DNA of 64,000 nucleotides from Zavarzinia compransoris (GTDB lineage: Bacteria; Pseudomonadota; Alphaproteobacteria; Zavarziniales; Zavarziniaceae): assembly GCF_003173055.1 (NCBI RefSeq), contig NZ_QGLF01000005.1, positions 186,001 to 250,000 of the forward strand, written 5' to 3'. This document shows positions 50,232-60,153 of this stretch, in pieces; the first letter of the stretch is position 1; every line of letters starts with the position of its first letter. Under the pieces are notes generated by a model. The model made no database searches. It worked only from the letters and a program-made list of their open reading frames with translations, and was not told where the DNA came from. The translations under genes and the position numbers were made by a program.

Positions 50232-52805
50232 TCACAATTCCTCTTCCGGCCGCATCACCCGGCCGCGCTCCATAGTTACCACACGATCGAAGCCCTGCGC
50301 GTGGCCTGCATCACCGACGGTGGCGACGACACAGGCACCGGCGGCGGCTTCCTCGCGCAGGATATCCATCACGCTGGACCGGCACGCACTGTCCAACGTG
50401 CCGAGCACGTCGTCCAGCACGATCACATCCGGCCCGCGCAGCAGGGTGCGGGCCAGGATCAGGCGCTGGCGCTCGCCGGGGGCAAGGCGCGCCCCGCCGA
50501 TGCCGACATCGAAGGCAAGGCCGAGGCGGCGGATCGCCGGCCCGAGGTCCAGGTCCTCCAGCACCTGGGCGGCCAATTGCGGCACCCGCGTCGATGCCCC
50601 CGCCCGGTCGAGGGCGATCCGGCCATAGAGCACATTGTCCAGGATCGAGGCGGCGGGGTTGATCGCCGCCGGCTCGAAACGGGAGATGCCGGCGGCCAGG
50701 GCCGGGGGCAGGGCGGCGGCCAGCGGCTGGCGGGCGGCGACCACCGCCGCCTTCAGGCCGTCGTCGATGGCATTCAGCCGGTGGCGGGCGGCCACCACCC
50801 GGAACGGCAGGTTCAGCAGCAATTGCCGGTCGCCCTTGGCCGGCGGCACCGGGCCGAGGCCGGCGATCACCTTCAGGCGGCGCAGTTCCTGGGCACTGAC
50901 CAGGGCGAAGCGCCGCACCATCTCATGCCCGGGATCGAGATCGGCGAAAAGTTCGACCATCACGCCGGCGATGCGCCGCCCGGCCTCCAGCAGCCGGTCC
51001 AGAAGCCCGGCCCGGGCCAGGAAATCCTGGATGAAGGGATGGTCGGCCAACCGCTCCGGCACCAGGGTACCGTCGCGCGGCAGGCCGAACAGCAGGTTTT
51101 CCGCCAAGGTCGCATGGTCGTTGTAGCGCTCGGGATCGAAGCGGGCGATCAGGGCCTCGTCGCCGCCGGCCGCCAGCCGTTCGGCCAGCGCCGCCCGGGC
51201 GGCGATCAGGCCGGCGGCCAGGGCCGGCTCCTGGCTCGCGGTCAGGCTTGATTGCAGGCCGAGGCGGAGCAGGGAATCGTCGAAGCCGAGGCGGGCCAGT
51301 AGGGCGATCATGCGGGTATCGAGGCCGGCCCGGTCGGCGACCCCGGCGGCGGCGTAATCGATCCAGTCCGCATCCGCCGCATCGGCCGGGTTGCCGGCCC
51401 GGGCCGCCTCGTCCTGCGCCGGGGTCGGGGCGCCGGCGGGCGGTGCCCGGCGCAGCCCGAACACGAGGTTGGAGCGGATCGAGCCGGCATGAAGCCCCGA
51501 GCCCGGCCCGACATAGGCGAGATGCCGGCCCGCCGCCTGCATCGACAGGTCGGCGACCCGGTGGCCGCCGACGGCGATATGGCCGCCCGCCGGCTCGATC
51601 AGGCCGGCGAGCGCCTGGGCCAGGACTTCCCGCCCGCTGCCGGTCGGCCCGGCGATGGCGGTCAGCCGCCCGGCGGCGACGGTCAGGAACACCCGGTCGA
51701 GGAGGATGGCCTCGCCCTCGTCGCGGACGGTCAGGTCCTCGACCGTGATCGAGGAGCCGCGCAGGGACGGGATCTCGGTCTCGGCGCCCGGGGCCGGGCG
51801 CAGGTCCGGGCGGTTGAACAGGCGCAGGGTGGTGTCGTATTTGACCTCCGCGTCTTCCCGCGCCTGATACCAGTCGAGCAATTCGCGCCAGGGCGCCGCC
51901 ATGTCCTTATGCGCGGCCAGCACCGCGACCAGGGTGCCGATGCCGAGCCGGCCCTCCAGCACCAGGATGCCGCCAAGGGCGTAGAACAGGATCGGCCCGG
52001 CCTGCTGGACCAGGGTGTTCACCGTCTTGATGGCGAATTTCTCGCCGTGGATCGACAGGCGGATGGCGAAGATCTCGCCCAGGCGGGCGCCGATCCAGGC
52101 CCGGGTCCAGCGCACCTGGCCGTTGGCGTGAATATCGGTGATCAGGCGGAAAGTCTCGTCGATCCGCTCGCCGAAGCCGCGCATCAGGATGCCGCGCCGG
52201 CGCGACAGCGCATTCACCCGCCGCTGCAGGCGCGGCACGATCAGCATCGAGGCGGGATAGAGCAGCATCGCGCCCAGCGCCATCAGGGGATCCTGCAGGA
52301 ACAGGAAGGTCAGGATCACGACCAGCGTGCCACCCTGATAGGCCGGCACCGCCACCGCATCGCCGACATGCATGCTGAGGGCGTCCAATTCGCCGCCCAT
52401 GGTCGCCATCGTCTCGCCCGCGGTCCGCTGGCGGAAGGCATGCAGCGGGAAGCGCAGCACCAGGGACAGGATCTCGAAGCGGATGCGGCGCAGCGCCCGC
52501 TCCGCCGTCAGGCAGCGCAGCCGGTTGATGGCAAGCCGGAAGCGCTGGTTGATCAGCACGAGCAGGAGGAGGAGCGCGCATTGTCCGGCCAGCATGCCCT
52601 CGGTCGTCAGGGACAGGCCGGCGGGCAGGGCAAGGCCGAACACGCGGAAGCCCCCGGTCATGCCGCCGCCGATCAGGGCGACGATTTCCTTCGGCATCTC
52701 GTAATAGAGCCAGAGGAAGGGAAAGGAGGCGAAGGCGATGCCGAGCAGGGCGAACTGGCTGCGCGCCGTATGCCGCCACAGGAAACGCGCGAAGGTCGGC
52801 TGCAC
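50232..52805 (-). CDS. Degenerate ABC exporter-like protein with a large insertion in its ATPase domain
   Basis: An 857-residue protein. Residues 15-315 form an ABC-exporter membrane domain with about six helices. The nucleotide-binding domain begins near 350, but its motifs are altered: Walker A GPTGSGRE (386-393, Lys to Arg and Ser/Thr to Glu), Q-loop Gln missing (YVGPGSG), signature LAPGE (774-778), Walker B VIVLDD (794-799, Glu to Asp), no H-loop His (VATVGD). About 265 residues (451-715) separate the Q-loop from the signature. Three N-[LV]-[LV]-[FY]-G elements recur at 441-450, 565-574 and 719-728. The GTG start (52805) has AAGGGCG upstream. Coupled to a cNMP-binding protein; substrate unknown. 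Confidence 0.8.
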   Translation of the reverse strand: MQPTFARFLWRHTARSQFALLGIAFASFPFLWLYYEMPKEIVALIGGGMTGGFRVFGLALPAGLSLTTEGMLAGQCALLLLLVLINQRFRLAINRLRCLTAERALRRIRFEILSLVLRFPLHAFRQRTAGETMATMGGELDALSMHVGDAVAVPAYQGGTLVVILTFLFLQDPLMALGAMLLYPASMLIVPRLQRRVNALSRRRGILMRGFGERIDETFRLITDIHANGQVRWTRAWIGARLGEIFAIRLSIHGEKFAIKTVNTLVQQAGPILFYALGGILVLEGRLGIGTLVAVLAAHKDMAAPWRELLDWYQAREDAEVKYDTTLRLFNRPDLRPAPGAETEIPSLRGSSITVEDLTVRDEGEAILLDRVFLTVAAGRLTAIAGPTGSGREVLAQALAGLIEPAGGHIAVGGHRVADLSMQAAGRHLAYVGPGSGLHAGSIRSNLVFGLRRAPPAGAPTPAQDEAARAGNPADAADADWIDYAAAGVADRAGLDTRMIALLARLGFDDSLLRLGLQSSLTASQEPALAAGLIAARAALAERLAAGGDEALIARFDPERYNDHATLAENLLFGLPRDGTLVPERLADHPFIQDFLARAGLLDRLLEAGRRIAGVMVELFADLDPGHEMVRRFALVSAQELRRLKVIAGLGPVPPAKGDRQLLLNLPFRVVAARHRLNAIDDGLKAAVVAARQPLAAALPPALAAGISRFEPAAINPAASILDNVLYGRIALDRAGASTRVPQLAAQVLEDLDLGPAIRRLGLAFDVGIGGARLAPGERQRLILARTLLRGPDVIVLDDVLGTLDSACRSSVMDILREEAAAGACVVATVGDAGHAQGFDRVVTMERGRVMRPEEEL

Positions 52806-52836
52806 GCCTGAACGCCCTTGACCGGGGAGAGGGGGA

Positions 52837-54213
52837 TCAGCCGGCCCGGACCACCGGCGCGGCGGGCAGGGTGCCGTCGGCCGGCGCGGTCGGCGGCGGC
52901 AGGATTTCGGTGATGGCGCCGGGGGCGCGCCAATGCAGGCTGTCGAAGGAATGGCAGGCCGGGCAATGGGGCGCCCAGGCGGCGGGGGTATGGCCGCAGG
53001 CATCGCAGAACCAGCGCGGCTCGCCCTCGCCCGAATTCGCCTTTTCGTGCCATTCGGCGGCGCGGCGCTCGTCGCCCTTCTCGCGCCGTTCCAGTTCGGC
53101 CAGCAGGTCGAAGGTCCGCCGCGTCGCCTCGTTGTTGGTGACGAGGACCATCAGCGCTTCCCGCGCCACCGCCCATTGGCGGAGGTTGAGCGATTGTTCC
53201 GCGGCCAGGAGCCGGCTTTCCCGCGCCCCGGGATTGATGGCGGCCAGGGTTTGCAGGCGCTTCGCCTTTTCCTCCTCGCTCGCCTCGGGGGCGATGGCGG
53301 CATAGGCGTCGGCGAGATCGGGGTGCGGGCTCTCGCCCCAGGCGTTTTCGATCAGCCGCTCCGCCTTCCGCAATTTGCCGGAGGTGGCGAGCAGGCGGGC
53401 CAGCCGGGTGGTCGCCGCGATCAGGCCGGGGGCGAGCGTATGGGCGGTCTCGGCCAGGGACAGGGCTTCCCGCGTGTCGCCCCGGGCCAGCGCGGCATCG
53501 GCCTGGCCGACGAGCACGACCGCGCGGTGGCGCTTGCCCTCCGCATTGTCGATCAGCTTGTGGCGAAGGGCGCCGACCAGGGTCTCCTCCGCCGCGCGCC
53601 ATTCGCCGAGGGCGGCTTGCAGGCCGAAGATCTCGCTCGCCACCCAGGGCGCGCCGGGGCGCAGCGCCTGGGCTTCCCGGGCGCGGGCCAGCGCCGTGTC
53701 GTTGTCGCCCCGGCGCCGCGCCATGACGATCAGCCCGCGCAAGCCCAGGAATTTCGTCTCGTCGTTTTCCAGCATCAGGTGATAGGCGCGCTCGGCGGCG
53801 GCCATGTCGCCGTTCAATTGCGCCGCCTGGGCCGCCAGCAGCAGGGCGAGGGGGGACCCCTCGGTCGCGCCTTCGGCCGCGACGGCCTGTTTCTTCGCGT
53901 CCCGGGCATCGCCGGCGGCGACCGCGACGAGGCCGCGCACCAGCGCCAGTTCACCCTGGCGCCGCCGTTTCAGTTCGCGCCGGCGGGCAAGGATACGGGG
54001 CCCGCGCGAGACCAGCAGGATCAGCCGGCCAAGGGCGGCCAGCACGGCGACCAGCAGCACCAGGGCGACGAGCAGCACCCCGACCGAGGTTTCGATCCGG
54101 TAGCCCAGCCATTCGACGGCGATCGCGCCCGGCCGGTCCGCCAGCCAGGCGGCGACGGCGGCGATGCCGAGAAGGACGGCGAAAATCGCGGCGATCTTGA
54201 GGACGGCGCGCAT
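52837..54213 (-). CDS. hemY: HemY-like TPR membrane protein of the haem cluster
   Basis: A 458-residue inner-membrane protein. Two N-terminal helices (IAAIFAVLLGIAAVAAWLAD and GVLLVALVLLVAVLAALGRLIL) precede tetratricopeptide-like repeats (about residues 90-370). The C-terminal region carries WFCDACGHTPAAWAPHCPACHSFDSL, a CxxC...CxxC zinc-ribbon-like pair typical of alphaproteobacterial HemY. It is not the protoporphyrinogen oxidase of the same name; its exact role in haem synthesis is unclear. Three bases separate it from the HemD-mitofilin gene. Confidence 0.9.
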   Translation of the reverse strand: MRAVLKIAAIFAVLLGIAAVAAWLADRPGAIAVEWLGYRIETSVGVLLVALVLLVAVLAALGRLILLVSRGPRILARRRELKRRRQGELALVRGLVAVAAGDARDAKKQAVAAEGATEGSPLALLLAAQAAQLNGDMAAAERAYHLMLENDETKFLGLRGLIVMARRRGDNDTALARAREAQALRPGAPWVASEIFGLQAALGEWRAAEETLVGALRHKLIDNAEGKRHRAVVLVGQADAALARGDTREALSLAETAHTLAPGLIAATTRLARLLATSGKLRKAERLIENAWGESPHPDLADAYAAIAPEASEEEKAKRLQTLAAINPGARESRLLAAEQSLNLRQWAVAREALMVLVTNNEATRRTFDLLAELERREKGDERRAAEWHEKANSGEGEPRWFCDACGHTPAAWAPHCPACHSFDSLHWRAPGAITEILPPPTAPADGTLPAAPVVRAG

Positions 54214-54216
54214 GGC

Positions 54217-56262
54217 TCAGTTCGCCTCGGCAAAGCGGGCGGAAACTTCGCCGTCCAGCAGGTCGACCGCCGCTTCGGCGGCCAGCCGCGCCTCCGCTTC
54301 GGCGCGCCAGGGGGCAAGCGCCGCGGCCGCCCCGCCCTGGAGCCTGGCGATCTCGGCGACGGCACCCGCCAGGTCGTTGCGGGCCAGCCGGACCTCGGCC
54401 CGGGCGATGACGGCGGCAGCGTCTTCCCCCGCCACCTCGCCCACCGGGCGGATGGTGACCAGATTGCCGGCCTCGGCCAGCAGGCGGTCGACGACATCGG
54501 CATCCGCCGGAATATTCGCCGCCTGCACCGCGGCACGGGCCAGGGGCGAGAAGGCGGTGGCCAGGGCCGCCCGCGTCGGCAGGCCCTTGTCGGCCCGGGC
54601 GGCCAGGGTTTCCAGCGCCTTGCCGATCGCCGGCTCGGCCAGGAGCTTCAGGGCTTCGAAATGGCTGTGCACGGTGGCGAGTGCTGCCGCATAGGGCGCT
54701 TCCGCCGCCAGGGCGCCGCGCAGCCGGCCGATGCCGTAGACGAGGGCGACGCCGCGGCCGACCGCGCGTAATTTCTCGGTCTCGGCGGCGATGCGCGCGT
54801 CATTGGCACCGGCCGCCGCCTTCAGGGCGGCGATCTCGCGCTCGAGGGCGGCGATCTGGCCGGCGTCGGCGGCGGGGGCGGCCAGTTTCGCCTCGATCGC
54901 GGCCAGGCGGGCCGAGAGGGCGGCATCGGCCATCAGGCCGGGCGCGGGGGCCGGTGCGGGGGCGGCCGGGGTCGCCTCCTCCTCGGCGGCGGCGTCCTCG
55001 GCCGCGCCCAGGCTTTCCTCCAGCACGCCTTGGCGTTCGCGCAAAGCGGCGATCTCGCCGCGCAATTCTTCGAGCGCATCCTTGTCCGCCGTGGCGGGAA
55101 GTTCGGCGACCCGGGCTTCCAGGGCCTGGATCTTGCGGTCGAGGCCGGCGACGGCGGCCTCGAGGGCGCCCAGCCGGGCATCGCCGGCGGCGGCAACAGG
55201 GGCGGTCGCCGCCGGGGCCGGGGCCAGGGTGGTGGCGATACGGTCGCCATAGCGGTGCCAGACGAAGGCGCCGGCGCCGATCAGGGCGATGGCGGCAACG
55301 CCGTACCAAAGGCTCCGGCGCGAGCCGCGGGCGGGCGGCGGCACCGCATAGGCCGGCGAATCGAGCCGGGGCGGCGGGTCTTCCAGCGGCTTGTCGAGCA
55401 CCGGGATCTCGGTTTCGGCAGCAGGCGGTTCGGGAGCGGCAACGGGGCCGGTCCCGTCGCGCTGGTCGAGGTCGTCGCGCTGGTCCGGGGCTGAACCCGG
55501 CTGGTCGGGACGCTCGGTCATCTCATGCTCCGTTGCTTGCGCCGGTGCTTCCGCACCGGCCTCGCCGATCAGGGCTACCAGGGCGGCTTCGGTCGGCTCG
55601 GCCGCGACCCGGACCCGGCCGAAGCCGAGCGGTGCCAGCGCCGATGCCACCGCCGCCGACAGGCAGTAGGCCGTCATGCCGCCGAAATCGATCTTCGGCG
55701 ACAGGACCGAGGCGAGGGTAACAAAGGTCGCCGCAGTGCGGGGAGAGAAAAACAGGATGCCGTCGAAAGCCCCGGCATGCAGCCCCTCCACTGCGTCCGG
55801 CGGCAGGCGGTCGACCGGCACCGCGTCGTAAAGCGCGACCCGCTCGACCGTGAAGCCGCGGGCGCGGAGATCGCCGGCAAGATCGCCCGCCACGGTGGCG
55901 CCGCCGGCGTGGATCAGCCGTCCCGCCGCCGGTTCGAGGGCGCGGGCGACGAGGGCGGTCAGGGCGACGACATCGCCCTCGGCGCTGACCACGGTTTCGA
56001 AACCCGCCTCGCGGGCCCGGCGCGCGGTCGAATCGCCGACCGCATAGAGCGGAATGTCGCGCCGCTCCACCGCCCGGGCGAGGCCGGCGATGCCGTTGCC
56101 GCTGGTCACCAGCAGGGCCTGGGCGCCCACGGTGTCGATCGCGGCATCGGCACGGAAGCGGATTTCCAGCAGGGGCGCCAGCACGCTGTCGTGGCCGTGG
56201 CGTTCCAGGGCCCAGGCGAGGCGCCGTGCCTCTTCCTCGATTCGGGTGATCAGCAGGCGCAT
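54217..56262 (-). CDS. hemD: Uroporphyrinogen-III synthase fused to mitofilin-like (Mic60) protein
   Basis: A single 681-codon frame. Residues 1-235 are uroporphyrinogen-III synthase ([49 protein letters not shown]), which cyclises hydroxymethylbilane. Residues 248-681 resemble alphaproteobacterial mitofilin/Mic60: acidic lead, one membrane helix (about 315-335), coiled coil (about 365-475) and C-terminal helical domain. In most relatives these are two genes. An in-frame ATG at codon 248 (55521) has GGAG six bases upstream, so separate translation of the mitofilin part is possible. Gene order hemC-hemD-mic60-hemY is the normal alphaproteobacterial one. Confidence 0.85.
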   Translation of the reverse strand: MRLLITRIEEEARRLAWALERHGHDSVLAPLLEIRFRADAAIDTVGAQALLVTSGNGIAGLARAVERRDIPLYAVGDSTARRAREAGFETVVSAEGDVVALTALVARALEPAAGRLIHAGGATVAGDLAGDLRARGFTVERVALYDAVPVDRLPPDAVEGLHAGAFDGILFFSPRTAATFVTLASVLSPKIDFGGMTAYCLSAAVASALAPLGFGRVRVAAEPTEAALVALIGEAGAEAPAQATEHEMTERPDQPGSAPDQRDDLDQRDGTGPVAAPEPPAAETEIPVLDKPLEDPPPRLDSPAYAVPPPARGSRRSLWYGVAAIALIGAGAFVWHRYGDRIATTLAPAPAATAPVAAAGDARLGALEAAVAGLDRKIQALEARVAELPATADKDALEELRGEIAALRERQGVLEESLGAAEDAAAEEEATPAAPAPAPAPGLMADAALSARLAAIEAKLAAPAADAGQIAALEREIAALKAAAGANDARIAAETEKLRAVGRGVALVYGIGRLRGALAAEAPYAAALATVHSHFEALKLLAEPAIGKALETLAARADKGLPTRAALATAFSPLARAAVQAANIPADADVVDRLLAEAGNLVTIRPVGEVAGEDAAAVIARAEVRLARNDLAGAVAEIARLQGGAAAALAPWRAEAEARLAAEAAVDLLDGEVSARFAEAN

Positions 56263-56268
56263 GGGCGG

Positions 56269-57216
56269 TCAGGCTCCGCGCAGGAGGTCGCGGGCGCCGC
56301 GCGCCAGCAGGTCGCGGGCGGCCTCGGCGCCGATCGCCGCCGCATCCCCGGCGGCGCCGCGGCGTTCGACGGTCAGGCGGGCGCTGCCGTCGGGGGCCAG
56401 GGTCTCGCCCAGGAAATGCAGGCTGCCGGCGCCGTCCAGCCGGGCGAGGCCGGCGATCGGCGTCCGGCACGAGCCGTCCAGCCCGGCCAGGAAGCTGCGC
56501 TCGCAGGCGGCGGCCAGGGCGCTTTCGGCATGGTTCAGGGGCGCCAGCAGGCGGGCCGCCGTCTCGTCGCTACTGCGGCGCTGGACGCCGACGATGCCCT
56601 GGGCGATCGCGGGCAGCATCACCTCGGGTTCGAGAATGCCGTCGGCCCGCTCCGCCATCCCGAGCCGGCGGAGGCCGGCAAGGGCCAGGAAGGTGGCATC
56701 GAAGGCGCCCTCGGCGATCCGGGCCAGCCTGGTACCGACATTGCCGCGCAAGGGCTCGACCACGAGATCCGGGCGGCGCGCCTTCACCTGGGCGCCCCGG
56801 CGCAGCGAGGCGGTGCCGATCCGGGCCCCCGGGGCCAGGGCGTCGAGGCCGGCGGCGCCGATCAGGGCATCGCGCGGGTCTTCCCGCTCCAGGTAGCAGT
56901 CGATGGTCAGGCCGTCCGGCGGCGCCGTCGCCACATCCTTCATGGAATGGACGGCGAGATCGATGCTGCCCGCCAGCAGGCCGTCCTCGATTTCCTTGGT
57001 GAACAGGCCCTTGCCGCCGATCTCGGACAGGGTGCGGTCCTGGACGCGGTCGCCCGTCGTCTTGATGACGGCGATCTCCGGCACCGGCAGGCCCGGGTGG
57101 GCCGCGACCAGCAGGTCGCGCACCATATGCGCCTGGGCAAGGGCAAGGGGGCTGCCCCGGGTCCCGATCTTCAAGGTTGCTTGCAAGGTCCGTGCTTCCA
57201 ATGTTACGGCACGCAT
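56269..57216 (-). CDS. hemC: Porphobilinogen deaminase
   Basis: A 315-residue hydroxymethylbilane synthase, joining four porphobilinogens on a dipyrromethane cofactor. Signature segments: [54 protein letters not shown] and the cofactor cysteine in [11 protein letters not shown]. Residues 1-13 are an N-terminal extension. It is divergent from tsaD across 36 bases, an arrangement widespread in alphaproteobacteria, and six bases upstream of the HemD-mitofilin frame. Confidence 0.96.
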   Translation of the reverse strand: MRAVTLEARTLQATLKIGTRGSPLALAQAHMVRDLLVAAHPGLPVPEIAVIKTTGDRVQDRTLSEIGGKGLFTKEIEDGLLAGSIDLAVHSMKDVATAPPDGLTIDCYLEREDPRDALIGAAGLDALAPGARIGTASLRRGAQVKARRPDLVVEPLRGNVGTRLARIAEGAFDATFLALAGLRRLGMAERADGILEPEVMLPAIAQGIVGVQRRSSDETAARLLAPLNHAESALAAACERSFLAGLDGSCRTPIAGLARLDGAGSLHFLGETLAPDGSARLTVERRGAAGDAAAIGAEAARDLLARGARDLLRGA

Positions 57217-57252
57217 CTAACATTCACCTCGCCCACAAGGAAACCCCCCGGC

Positions 57253-58302
57253 ATGGCCGAGACGCCCGCCCTGGTGCTCGGAATCGAATCGTCCTGCGAC
57301 GAGACGGCGGCTGCCGTGGTGGCCGGCGACCGGCGGATCCTGTCCAATGTCGTGCTGTCGCAGCTCGACGATCACCGCCCCTATGGCGGCGTCGTGCCCG
57401 AGATCGCGGCCCGGGCCCATGTCAGCCATCTCGACGGGCTGATCCGCCGCGCCCTGGACGAGGCGGGGGTGACCCTGGCCGAGATCGACGCCATCGCGGC
57501 GACGGCGGGGCCGGGGCTGATAGGCGGCGTCATCGTCGGCCTGACCACGGCCAAGGCCCTGGCCCTCGGCGCGGGCAAGCCGCTGATCGGCGTCAATCAC
57601 CTGGAAGGCCATGCCCTGACCCCGCGCCTCGTGGCCGAGGTGCCCTTTCCCTATCTGCTGCTGCTGGTCTCGGGCGGGCATTGCCAGTTGCTGGCGGTCG
57701 AGGGGGTGGGGCGCTATCGCCGTCTCGGCACGACGATCGACGATGCGGTGGGCGAAGCCTTCGACAAGACGGCGAAACTGCTCGGCCTCGGCTATCCCGG
57801 CGGGCCGGCGGTGGAACGGGCGGCGGCGGCCGGCGATCCGGCCCGCTTTGCCCTGCCCCGGCCCATGATCGGGCGGCCGGGCTGCGACTTTTCCTTCTCC
57901 GGCCTGAAGACGGCGGTGCGCGAGACGGCGGCGGCCCTGCCCCAGCCGCTGGCTGAGCAGGACAAGGCCGATCTCGCCGCCAGTTTCCAGGCCGTGGTCG
58001 GCGCCGTCATGGTGGACCGGACGCGCCGCGCCATCGCCCTGATGCCGCCGGGCAGCCCCCTGGTGGTCGCCGGCGGGGTCGCCGCCAACAAGCACCTGCG
58101 CGCCCGGCTGGAAGCGCTGGCGGCGGCAACGGGCGTGCCCTTCGTCGCCCCGCCCATCCGTCTCTGCACCGATAATGCGGCCATGATCGCCTGGGCCGGG
58201 ATCGAGCATTTCCGCGCCGGCCGGCGCGATCCCCTGGACCTGAAGCCGCGCGCCCGCTGGCCCCTGGATGCGGCCGCCGCGGCGCCGGGCGCCAAGGCCT
58301 GA
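57253..58302 (+). CDS. tsaD: tRNA N6-adenosine threonylcarbamoyltransferase
   Basis: A 349-residue ASKHA-fold enzyme that transfers threonylcarbamoyl to A37 of ANN-reading tRNAs. It has [16 protein letters not shown], the metal-binding [41 protein letters not shown] and [12 protein letters not shown]. Length is normal. The ATG at 57253 is six bases after a CCCCCCGGC leader, without a strong Shine-Dalgarno; family proteins start within a few residues of [10 protein letters not shown], which fixes the start. Confidence 0.97.
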   Translation: MAETPALVLGIESSCDETAAAVVAGDRRILSNVVLSQLDDHRPYGGVVPEIAARAHVSHLDGLIRRALDEAGVTLAEIDAIAATAGPGLIGGVIVGLTTAKALALGAGKPLIGVNHLEGHALTPRLVAEVPFPYLLLLVSGGHCQLLAVEGVGRYRRLGTTIDDAVGEAFDKTAKLLGLGYPGGPAVERAAAAGDPARFALPRPMIGRPGCDFSFSGLKTAVRETAAALPQPLAEQDKADLAASFQAVVGAVMVDRTRRAIALMPPGSPLVVAGGVAANKHLRARLEALAAATGVPFVAPPIRLCTDNAAMIAWAGIEHFRAGRRDPLDLKPRARWPLDAAAAAPGAKA

Positions 58303-58308
58303 TCGCTT

Positions 58309-59001
58309 TCAGGACAGAATCACGCCGACCGAGCCGACGACGGCGGCCGTCGCCTCCGCCTCGGCGCCGGGACCGTCGCCCGCGGGGGCGTCCAGGATCG
58401 CGGTCAGGGTGCGGATGATGTCGGCCAGGGTCTCCGGCGCGTCCCACAGGCGATGCGGCCGGCTGCGGTCGCCGAGTGCGGCCTCGCGCAGCGCCAGGAC
58501 CCCGGCCAGATAGGCGCCGATGAAGACGAAGCGCTGGTTCTGCATCGCGGGGCTCAGTTTCGGCAGCAGCCGGCGCAAATGGTCCAGGCAGCGGAGATAG
58601 CCCGAATTCCACCGCCCCTCCAGCGCATCCATGAACAGGTCGCGCCGGTTCAGCATCAGCATCTGGATGAAGCGGATATAGGCTTCCTCCTCTCCCGCCG
58701 CCGCAAGGCCGATGGAGGGTTCGACCAGGGCCGCCGCGATATCGGCGATGCGCGGCCGCCGCCCGCCCGCCTCCAGCCGGTCCAGCATCGCGTTGCGCCG
58801 CTCGTCGATCACCCTGGCGCCGTCGGTGACCAGTTCGCGCACCAGCGCATCCTTCGAGCCGAAGTAATAGCCGACGGCGGCATGGTTCTTCTGGCCGCAG
58901 GCCTCCGCGATCCGGCGCACGGTGACGCCGTCGACGCCGTGGCGCGCGAACAGGCGCAGCGCCGCCCTTTTCACCTGATCGCGCGGCGTCAATCCCGCCA
59001 T
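58309..59001 (-). CDS. TetR-family transcriptional regulator
   Basis: A 230-residue repressor-type protein. The N-terminal helix-turn-helix is VKRAALRLFARHGVDGVTVRRIAEACGQKNHAAVGYYFGSKDALVREL. The remainder is a helical ligand-binding domain (LMLNRRDLFMDALEGRWNSGYL). It is divergent from the phosphotransferase-SDR-ACAD-phosphatase operon across 93 bases and is its probable regulator, presumably sensing an acyl-CoA or related effector. ATG 59001 follows GGAGGC eight bases upstream. Confidence 0.92.
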   Translation of the reverse strand: MAGLTPRDQVKRAALRLFARHGVDGVTVRRIAEACGQKNHAAVGYYFGSKDALVRELVTDGARVIDERRNAMLDRLEAGGRRPRIADIAAALVEPSIGLAAAGEEEAYIRFIQMLMLNRRDLFMDALEGRWNSGYLRCLDHLRRLLPKLSPAMQNQRFVFIGAYLAGVLALREAALGDRSRPHRLWDAPETLADIIRTLTAILDAPAGDGPGAEAEATAAVVGSVGVILS

Positions 59002-59094
59002 GGCCGTGCCTCCAGCTTCGTCTTGACAGGCTATTCCGAACGGCTCACTGCTTTCAAATAAATTATCCAATTGACTTAAATAAGGGGAGGGGAG

Positions 59095-60132
59095 ATGCCC
59101 GAGCGGGAGATACCGGTCGATCTGGCGGCGCTGGCGGCCTGGATGACCGCCCGGGGCCTGGGCCGGGGGCCGATCGGCGGGGCGCAACTGTTGGCGGGCG
59201 GCACGCAGAATATCCTGCTGCGCTTCGAGCGCGATGGGACCTTCTATGTCCTGCGCCGGCCGCCGCTGCATCTGCGTGCCCATTCGAACGAAACCATGCG
59301 CCGCGAGATGCGCATGCTGGCGGCGCTGGCCGGCACCGACGTGCCCCACCCGCGCCTGATCGCCGCCTGCCCGGACGAAACCGTCCTTGGCGCCGCCTTC
59401 TACCTGATGACCCCGGTCGCGGGCTTCAACGCCACCACCGGCCTGCCCGCCCTGCATGCCGGCGATCCGGCCCTGCGCCGGCGCATGGGCCTGTCCCTGG
59501 TCGAGGGCATCGCCCGCCTGGGCGCGGTCGATCACCATGCCGCCGGCCTCGGCGATTTCGGCCGGCCGGAGGGATATCTGGAACGCCAGGTGGCGCGCTG
59601 GCGCGGCCAGCTGGATTCCTATGGCGAATATCCCGGCTGGGCCGGCCCCGCCGCCCTGCCCGGGGTGGCGCGCATCGCCGACTGGCTGGACCGCCACCGG
59701 CCGCCGCTATTCACGCCGGGCATCATCCACGGCGACTATCACCTGGCCAACGTCATGTTCGAGCACGGCGGGCCGGAACTCGCCGCCATCGTCGATTGGG
59801 AATTGACCACGATCGGCGATCCGCTGATCGACCTCGGCTGGCTGATCGCCACCTGGCCGGACGAGGCGGGCACTGCGGTCGCCGGCCTCGGCGTCACGCC
59901 CTGGACCGGGTTCCCGGCGGCGACAGATCTCGTGACACATTACCGGTCCCTCAGTGCCCGCGACCTGTCGCATGTCGATTGGTATGCGGTCCTCGCCTGT
60001 TACAAGCTCGGCATCATTCTCGAAGGGACGAACGCCAGGGCCGGCGCCGGCAAGGCGCCCAAGGCGACGGGGGACCTGCTGCATGCGGCCGCGGTCGCGC
60101 TGTTCGAGCGCGCCGCCGGCTGGATTTCCTGA
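59095..60132 (+). CDS. APH-like phosphotransferase (ACAD10/11- or LvaA-type)
   Basis: A 345-residue kinase-fold protein of the aminoglycoside-phosphotransferase group. The N-terminal LLAGGTQNILLRFERDG is the ATP-binding lobe, and the catalytic loop and metal site are HGDYHLANVMFE and VDWELTTIGDPLIDLGWLIA. Proteins of this type fused or adjacent to acyl-CoA dehydrogenases (human ACAD10/11, LvaA of Pseudomonas) phosphorylate 4-hydroxyacyl-CoA so that it can be converted to the 3-hydroxy isomer. AGGGGAGGGG stands just before the ATG. First gene of a four-gene operon. Confidence 0.88.
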   Translation: MPEREIPVDLAALAAWMTARGLGRGPIGGAQLLAGGTQNILLRFERDGTFYVLRRPPLHLRAHSNETMRREMRMLAALAGTDVPHPRLIAACPDETVLGAAFYLMTPVAGFNATTGLPALHAGDPALRRRMGLSLVEGIARLGAVDHHAAGLGDFGRPEGYLERQVARWRGQLDSYGEYPGWAGPAALPGVARIADWLDRHRPPLFTPGIIHGDYHLANVMFEHGGPELAAIVDWELTTIGDPLIDLGWLIATWPDEAGTAVAGLGVTPWTGFPAATDLVTHYRSLSARDLSHVDWYAVLACYKLGIILEGTNARAGAGKAPKATGDLLHAAAVALFERAAGWIS

Positions 60133-60153
60133 ACAGCGTGGGGAGGGAGACAG

